Shown here one piece after another: positions 37,177 to 41,540 of a stretch of 41,540 nucleotides of DNA (position 1 is the stretch's first letter; each line of letters starts with the position of its first letter). This stretch comes from Planctomycetota bacterium (GTDB lineage: Bacteria > Planctomycetota > Phycisphaerae > WQYP01): contig JAKBAC010000008.1 in the NCBI GenBank assembly GCA_021809365.1, positions 1 through 41,540 of the forward strand. The letters run 5' to 3'. Below the pieces are notes generated by a model. The model worked only from the letters and a program-made list of their open reading frames with translations. It had not been told where the DNA came from and did not search any database. The translations under genes were made by a program, and so were the position numbers.

Positions 37177-38748
37177 CTACTGAATAATCGTCGGCTGGAT
37201 GTAGTAGTTACGATCATAAGTAAAGCCAAAGCCGTAACTGGACGAAAAGCCGTTCCGTATAACAGCCAACGGCGTGGCAAAGAAATCGGTGCCGACATTG
37301 AGTGTATCATAGGGCTTGAGGAAAATATCCGGCTCATCACCGCTGAATATTGCCTGCATATTGACCTGGATGGTCATTTCCTGATCCTTGCCTATCCGGC
37401 GAATCAGTTCGCAACGACGTGGAATCGCCACCGGGCCAAAGTTGCCCGCCGCGGCAATGGCCTCCCGCAAGGTCAGCTTCTGGCCCGTCATGGAATAAAC
37501 ACCGGGCCGTTGGACATTGCCCATCACAAAGTAAACCGACGGCTTGACCGGCGGAACATTAATCACATCGCCGGAATGAATGACGATATTATATTTGGGA
37601 TTTCCATCCAATAATTTCTTGAGATTGATGCGAATGACAACTTCATTCGGATAACCGACGTGACCGGGCTTTTTCGTCCCTGTAAAATTGAAATGAGCCG
37701 GTGTCTTTGTCGCGGGATGCCCGCCGATATTCACCCATCGACCATTGACATACACAAATCGGTCGGCCCCTGAAACACTGGATTGCTCCAAAGCCTGATT
37801 CATCAGATTCGTTCCGCTGTTTCCGGAATTTTTGGCCGGTGCGGTACCTTCCTGCAATTGAGTGGCAATCTCATTGAGCATATTGGATTGCGAACTCGAG
37901 GAACTCGTGGTCGATGCGGAAGCAGATCGCGATTTCCGCGGGGTTTCTTTGGGAATCCGGCGAATAATATAGAGGTAATTCATTCCGGGGGTCTGCGGAA
38001 TATCACCAGCCAACGCTAAAGCATCCAGCAGCCGGAAGTTGGGCGACATAATGTTATAGGTGCCCGGATGATTGGCCGCCCCAATGACGGAAAATACCCG
38101 CCGCCGGGCCTCGGTGAGGTCCACATTGACCTGCGGGCCGGGCTGATGCGGCCCCGGTGCGGCCATCTGGCCGCTTTGGATGAGTTTTTGGACAATTTTC
38201 CGCCGAAGCTGCCGCGTGGTCATCCCACCCGCATGAATCTGTCCAATGAAATCGAGAGTAATATCACCCTGCGTGTTGATCTGTCGCGTTTGAACCGATT
38301 CCTGCCCGGGCACCACGAGTTCAAACACGGAGATGGTCAGTAAATCTCCCGCCCCCAGGACATAAGGCTTGTGTACCGGCAGCAGATCGGCTGCCGTTGG
38401 TCGCGTGGAATCAGGCCACGCCCCCGGCGGTGGATCATCAACCGCCAGAGAATCCAGAATCGGCCAGGTAACCGGTTGCACACGACCAAATGGATTCGCT
38501 TTATCAAATCGGCCAACTTCCGCGGGATTTAAAAATGAATTTCGTAAATTGAGATAATCCATGGGATTACTGGTCTGGCCGCATCCCCCCAGAATTGAGC
38601 ATAGGCCAGCCAGCAAACCGGCCCGAAGCCATCCCGATCGGAGCTTGGCACCGCGCGCGGCGCAAGTGTCATTGGATGGGCGAACAGAACTACCCACTCC
38701 CATGGTCCCGGATTCAGAACCACAACGATTCACGAATTTCAATTCCAT
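37177..38748 (-). CDS. Polysaccharide export lipoprotein (Wza-like, SLBB domains)
   Basis: Outer-membrane polysaccharide secretin of 523 residues. A lipobox ILGGC places the lipidated cysteine at Cys56 after a long basic N-terminus. The Poly_export domain (about 125-215) has VLGAGDLLTISVFE. SLBB domains follow at about 215-265 (VFSVIGAANHPGTYNI) and 405-450 (VYFVMGNVQRPGVYSM). Between them, about 271-370 is an inserted segment rich in Ser, Thr, Asn and Gly. The C-terminus is aromatic-rich (FSSSYGFGFTYDRNYY), as expected for a membrane-crossing end. GGAGAG lies 7 bases before ATG 38748. It is the first gene of the exosortase operon. Confidence 0.93.
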   Translation of the reverse strand: MELKFVNRCGSESGTMGVGSSVRPSNDTCAARGAKLRSGWLRAGLLAGLCSILGGCGQTSNPMDYLNLRNSFLNPAEVGRFDKANPFGRVQPVTWPILDSLAVDDPPPGAWPDSTRPTAADLLPVHKPYVLGAGDLLTISVFELVVPGQESVQTRQINTQGDITLDFIGQIHAGGMTTRQLRRKIVQKLIQSGQMAAPGPHQPGPQVNVDLTEARRRVFSVIGAANHPGTYNIMSPNFRLLDALALAGDIPQTPGMNYLYIIRRIPKETPRKSRSASASTTSSSSSQSNMLNEIATQLQEGTAPAKNSGNSGTNLMNQALEQSSVSGADRFVYVNGRWVNIGGHPATKTPAHFNFTGTKKPGHVGYPNEVVIRINLKKLLDGNPKYNIVIHSGDVINVPPVKPSVYFVMGNVQRPGVYSMTGQKLTLREAIAAAGNFGPVAIPRRCELIRRIGKDQEMTIQVNMQAIFSGDEPDIFLKPYDTLNVGTDFFATPLAVIRNGFSSSYGFGFTYDRNYYIQPTIIQ

Positions 38749-38890
38749 GCGCCAACTCTCCGAGTCACAAAATAAACAACGATCACATTCTACCCGCCGC
38801 TGATTCAGACCTGGACACGGTTATCGAATCAACCGGTTACATCCTCAAAGTATGTGCCCAAATCCCAATTATCACAAGGGCATTAACCAG

Positions 38891-38899
38891 ATTATAACA
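38891..38899 (-). promoter_or_regulatory. Extended -10 box (TGT-TATAAT)
   Basis: A perfect TATAAT (38896-38891) with TGT directly upstream is a full extended -10 element. It needs no -35, and none is seen at the right spacing. It would give a leader of about 135 bases for the export gene. Confidence 0.4.
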
Positions 38900-38942
38900 T
38901 CAGCAGCGCCACCACCGGCTTCTTTAACATCCTCCAAAGCGG

Positions 38943-38972
38943 AATATTCAAGCACCGTCGTGTTCCTGTCAA
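38943..38972 (-). promoter_or_regulatory. TTGACA-18-AATATT promoter candidate
   Basis: A perfect -35 TTGACA (38972-38967) is followed after 18 bases by AATATT (38948-38943), four of six matches to the -10 consensus. It points at the exosortase/export operon. Confidence 0.35.
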
Positions 38973-39067
38973 GCCAACCCTGGCCTTGCACCACAAAAAA
39001 TCTCCTATATTTCCGGACCTACCCCGGCATAACACCGTGATCTGCACCAGCCAATCTTGTATTTAGA

Positions 39068-39096
39068 ATTATATCGTTGTATGGCATCCAGCCCAA
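39068..39096 (-). promoter_or_regulatory. TTGGGC-17-TATAAT promoter candidate
   Basis: A perfect -10 TATAAT (39073-39068) has TTGGGC 17 bases upstream (39096-39091). It begins just past the mcsB stop codon and would give a leader of about 310 bases. Confidence 0.35.
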
Positions 39097-39105
39097 ACCG
39101 GCGCA

Positions 39106-40176
39106 TCAATTCCCTGATTTCTCCTGAGGCTCCAGCTCGCGCCGCACGAAATCCGCCCGCGCGGCCTTGCGGGCCTCGCCATCAAGGCGCTGTCCCAATA
39201 TCCGCTGCAAATGGGCTGGATGCACCATCAAAAACAAGCGATTAATCGTATCAATTGTCAACCCGGTGACACGCCGCATGGTGACGCCCAACCGCAAATG
39301 AGATAAAAAATACAACGTTTCTTCCGTTGTCAACAGGCGGGCGTTGCGTAACACGCCGATGGCTCGTCCAATCTTGTCGTCCACCGCCAGCGGTCGTTCA
39401 TTTTCCAGAATGGCCCGACTGGTCATTTCCGCCTCTATAATTTTGGGAATCACAGAATCACTGAATTCCGCAAGTATTTCCTCCTCCGAACGCCCCAGCG
39501 TTGTCTGGTTGCTGATCTGGTAAAAATCGCCCACCGCTTCCGTGCCCTCGCCAAACAGCCCCCGTATCGCCAAGTGTATGTCCCGGGCGGACTGAAACAC
39601 CTTTTCTATTTCGCCGGTCAATTTCAGCGCCGGAAGGTGCATCATCACCGACACCCGCATCCCGGTTCCGACATTTGTTGGACACGCCGTCAGGTATCCC
39701 CACCGTTCATGAAACGCGTACTCCAACTGCTGCTGCAGCAGGTCATCCAGCCGATCCGCCTCCTGCCAGCATTCCCGCAATTGCACACCGGACCGCATCA
39801 CCTGCAGCCGCAGATGATCCTCTTCATTGACCATCACGCTCAAGCCCTCATCCGCGGTGATCGCCACCCCTCGGCTGCCTTCCCCCGACGCCAGTTGCTT
39901 GCTGATCAGATGCCGCTCCACCAACATTTGCCGGTCCGTCTCTTCGGTTTTATCAATTTCAATGTACAGCAGTTTTCCGCCATCGGGCAGATGGGTCAAG
40001 TGCTCCCGACACAGACGATGCAACTGCGCTCGCTGCGCCCGACTGGCCTTGCTCATAAATGGAAAAGCCGCCAGATTACGCGCCAGGCGAACGCGTGAAC
40101 TGATCACAATATCGCTGTGCGGCCCCTTCCCCGATAGCCACTGCCCACTTTGCGCCGCCAGATCGTCAAAGACCAT
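39106..40176 (-). CDS. mcsB: Protein arginine kinase McsB
   Basis: Phosphorylates arginine residues on proteins, marking them for ClpCP degradation in Gram-positives; planctomycetes also carry it. The 356 residues show the guanido-kinase catalytic fold: VISSRVRLARNL near the start, N-E-E-D-H-L-R, CPTNVGTGMRVSVMMHLPAL, AIRGLFGEG and FYQISNQTTLG. The C-terminal region, which in Bacillus has an RDxxRA phosphoarginine-binding motif, reads R-K-A-A-R-A here (about residues 332-337), so the Asp is missing. I chose ATG 40176 because AAAGG lies 10 bases upstream; ATG 40218 is in frame but has no ribosome site. mcsA is directly upstream. Confidence 0.95.
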   Translation of the reverse strand: MVFDDLAAQSGQWLSGKGPHSDIVISSRVRLARNLAAFPFMSKASRAQRAQLHRLCREHLTHLPDGGKLLYIEIDKTEETDRQMLVERHLISKQLASGEGSRGVAITADEGLSVMVNEEDHLRLQVMRSGVQLRECWQEADRLDDLLQQQLEYAFHERWGYLTACPTNVGTGMRVSVMMHLPALKLTGEIEKVFQSARDIHLAIRGLFGEGTEAVGDFYQISNQTTLGRSEEEILAEFSDSVIPKIIEAEMTSRAILENERPLAVDDKIGRAIGVLRNARLLTTEETLYFLSHLRLGVTMRRVTGLTIDTINRLFLMVHPAHLQRILGQRLDGEARKAARADFVRRELEPQEKSGN

Positions 40177-40236
40177 CGTGTGTTTACCTTTCGGGATATG
40201 GACGCATGATGACAACACATATCCAAAACCGGGCCA

Positions 40237-40758
40237 TCAAACCAATTTTTCCAGACTTCTGATCTGATCCCGCAATTTTGCGGCCTGCTCATACGATTCC
40301 GCCTCCACCGCCTGCGCCAACTCCGTCCGCAACTGCTTGATGGCCATGGCCGTTCCGGCTTGCCGGGTGGTCGCCCCGGTCTCCACCGCCTGATCCCCCA
40401 CCATGCGACTCATCCGCGGCTTACCCGTGTGACGCTTCGCGCCTTGCTGCGCTTTTTCAATCACAGCTTCCAGCTCTTGACCAAAAATTTCATAGTCCTT
40501 CACGCAGCCTAATAACCCGGTATCCTTAAATTCCTGCCACGTCATTCCACAATCCGCGCAACGCGGCGAATCGGCGGCGGCCATTTCACTGTGCGCCCGT
40601 ACGAACTCATTGAGTATCTCATTGAGCGGCAACTGTTCCGCCGGAAGCAATCCCGCCGATGCCGCGCATTGACTGCACAAATCCACCGCCACCACAGTAC
40701 CCTTGCTTATTTCCTTGATGTGGACCGTCGCCGGCTTGTTACACCGATTGCACATCAT
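40237..40758 (-). CDS. mcsA: McsA-type zinc-finger activator with UvrB/UvrC motif
   Basis: Activator of the arginine kinase McsB, 173 residues. The first zinc site is CNRC (3/6) with CSQC (28/31). The second is CADC (67/70) with Cys85 in GLLGCVKDYEIFG, where the fourth ligand position is Asp rather than Cys, a form I associate with planctomycete homologues. The C-terminus has the UvrB/UvrC motif (E-S-Y-E-Q-A-A-K-L-R-D-Q-I-R). GGGTGAT at 40764-40770 serves either of two adjacent ATG codons (40758 or 40755). A gap of 60 bases separates it from mcsB; ctsR and clpC are not in view. Confidence 0.93.
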   Translation of the reverse strand: MMCNRCNKPATVHIKEISKGTVVAVDLCSQCAASAGLLPAEQLPLNEILNEFVRAHSEMAAADSPRCADCGMTWQEFKDTGLLGCVKDYEIFGQELEAVIEKAQQGAKRHTGKPRMSRMVGDQAVETGATTRQAGTAMAIKQLRTELAQAVEAESYEQAAKLRDQIRSLEKLV

Positions 40759-40953
40759 ATCGCATCACCCATGTCAAACGCTTCACCGCCCCTCCGATCA
40801 GCACGTTTCCATGCCAATGTCGGTTTTGCGGCAATTCTTCTTCCTTACTTCATATTAGGTTGGCGTTGCCGCCATTTCAAGCCGCCGACACAACGACACG
40901 CTTCAACGAAACGCTGCGTTCAACGAGAAACGAGCAACGAACAACGGGGTGAA

Positions 40954-41167
40954 CCGCAAAGGGGCGAAAGAACGCAAAGACGGGGCGACGGCGACGACGG
41001 AGTGACGATTAGCCACAGAGGTCACAGAGGCCACAGAGATGCGATGACGACGACGACGGTATTTACCACAAAGACACGACGACACGCTTCAACGAAACGC
41101 TGCGCTTCAACGAGAAACGAGCAACGAACAACGGGGTAAACCGCAAAGGGGCGTAAGAACGCAAAGG
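40954..41167 (+). repeat. CCGCAAAG-type modules within the right repeat
   Basis: 40954-40980 and 41141-41167 are two 27-base modules of the GCAAAG/CGAAAG ladder, each directly following a copy of the AACGAACAAC unit. The reverse complement of 113-139 matches the first at 26 of 27 positions. Confidence 0.8.
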
Positions 41168-41269
41168 GGCGGCGTTACGACGACCACGACGACGATATTT
41201 ACCGCGAGGTAACAGAGGTAAACGGAGGAAACGACGGTTAGCCACAGAGGTCACAGAGATCACAGAGGT
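41010..41269 (+). repeat. CACAGAGG nine-base tandem arrays
   Basis: 41010-41040 and 41239-41269 each contain three steps of the 9-base word CACAGAGGN after TTAGC. A related, degenerate CAAAGA/CACGACGA ladder occurs at 41066-41085 and 41292-41320. The step pattern is that of the modular intergenic repeats, not of a CRISPR array. Confidence 0.8.
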
Positions 41270-41413
41270 TGGGATACGACGACGGGATTAACCACAAAGA
41301 CACGACGACACAAAGATACGACGATGGAACGACACGTTTCAACGAAACGCTGCGCTCAACGAGCGACGAGCAACGAACAACGGGGTTGAGCTGCCGCTGC
41401 GACGACCAAGATG

Positions 41414-41537
41414 CTCAAGTTCGGGGGCAAGAAACTATGAAGCCGAGCCTTTCGGGGGACGTTGAGAGTGGGATAAAATCCCGGTTAACAACGAGCTGAC
41501 CGCGTAGGTCGCTCAAACGTCAGTTTTTACGAAAGGA
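41414..41537 (+). ncRNA. Candidate structured RNA or leader at the window edge
   Basis: Three helices can be drawn. An outer stem pairs GACGTT (41458-41463) with AACGTC (41516-41521). Inside it are a hairpin GGGAT-AAA-ATCCC (41470-41482) and a hairpin GAGC-U-GACC / GGTC-GCTC with loop GCGTA (41493-41514). CTCAA (41414-41418) could also pair with TTGAG (41462-41466). T5 at 41524-41528 and AAAGGA at 41532-41537 follow, so a coding region probably begins just past the window. I do not recognise the family with certainty; an RNA preceding a transposon-encoded protein or a cis-regulatory leader are both possible. Confidence 0.4.
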
Positions 41538-41540
41538 CCC

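Larger units (their letters stand above)
38749..39105 (-). other. Leader and promoter region of the exosortase/export operon
   Basis: These 357 bases lie between mcsB and the export gene and contain no gene I can support. On the minus strand they hold three promoter-like elements, listed separately, and the GGAGAG ribosome site. A leader of more than 130 bases is implied for each promoter. No riboswitch family is recognised. Confidence 0.5.
40894..41386 (+). repeat. Three copies of an AACGAAACGCTGCG / CAACGAACAAC unit
   Basis: Copies at 40894-40950, 41081-41137 and 41331-41386 each run from CGACACG or GACACG through TTCAACGAAACGCTGCG to CGAGCAACGAACAACGGGG. They differ by a few substitutions and a one- or two-base indel. 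The left end of the window carries the same CGAGCAACGAACAAC core on the opposite strand (175-206 and 249-287). Confidence 0.85.
40759..41540. other. Repeat-rich non-coding region at the right edge
   Basis: There is no gene that I can support in these 782 bases. Bases 40759-40890 should hold the mcsA promoter. Bases 40891-41390 are made of short repeats (listed separately), and 41410-41525 can fold into a compact RNA. The open frames across this region are repeat-derived, arginine-rich translations. Confidence 0.7.

Noticed and set aside
40591..41263. Several arginine-rich open frames across the right repeat
   Set aside because: They are translations of CGACGA, CACAGAGG and AACGAA ladders on both strands, with no ribosome sites.
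41010..41320. CRISPR-like appearance of the CACAGAGG arrays
   Set aside because: The steps are 9 bases with no unique spacers of constant length, and no cas gene is present.

Overview
The window looks like a chromosomal segment of a Gram-negative planctomycete, probably of the Phycisphaerae; this is an inference from gene content, not a database match. The clues are an exosortase/EpsI/polysaccharide-export locus, McsA-McsB arginine phosphorylation without CtsR or ClpC beside it, giant AsmA/DUF748-type envelope proteins, an ArsR-type regulator fused to a methyltransferase next to S-adenosylhomocysteine hydrolase and MetH, and lipoproteins with clear lipoboxes. No rRNA, tRNA, transposase, phage gene or CRISPR array was seen.

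Layout. 1-413: intergenic DNA carrying a modular short repeat. 414-2104: small toxin-antitoxin island (AbrB-type protein, BrnT/BrnA, HicB/HicA). 2196-4001: peroxiredoxin and an anion-permease-like transporter. 4041-12274: one-carbon/SAM-cycle neighbourhood with MetH, an RluB-type pseudouridine synthase and a type I phosphomannose isomerase on the minus strand, then the ArsR-methyltransferase and AhcY on the plus strand. 12529-14342: membrane rhodanese and a lone AstB. 14652-21642: a lipoprotein followed by an AsmA/DUF748-like protein that is split into two reading frames. 21777-27268: dihydrolipoamide dehydrogenase and lipoyl synthase (minus) flanking an NtrB/NtrC-like two-component pair (plus). 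27301-38748: HNH protein, then a minus-strand envelope operon read as export lipoprotein, exosortase, EpsI, 1556-residue TPR protein and Wzz/BY-kinase-like protein. 39106-40758: McsB and McsA. 40759-41540: the same repeat family as at the left end but inverted, ending in a possible structured RNA with a Shine-Dalgarno-like motif at the window edge.

How the genes fit together. MetH and AhcY regenerate methionine from homocysteine and remove SAH; the ArsR-methyltransferase between them is the obvious candidate local regulator or SAM-dependent partner, and its upstream region has two perfect palindromes. LPD and LipA serve lipoate-dependent dehydrogenase complexes. The exosortase operon probably sorts or anchors surface proteins in step with exopolysaccharide export; its kinase-like protein has lost the Walker A lysine, and no glycosyltransferase or PEP-CTERM substrate lies in view. 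The most unusual items are the split DUF748 protein, the degenerate BY-kinase, the ArsR-methyltransferase control region, the repeats that bracket the window in opposite orientation, and the unassigned RNA-like structure at the right edge.
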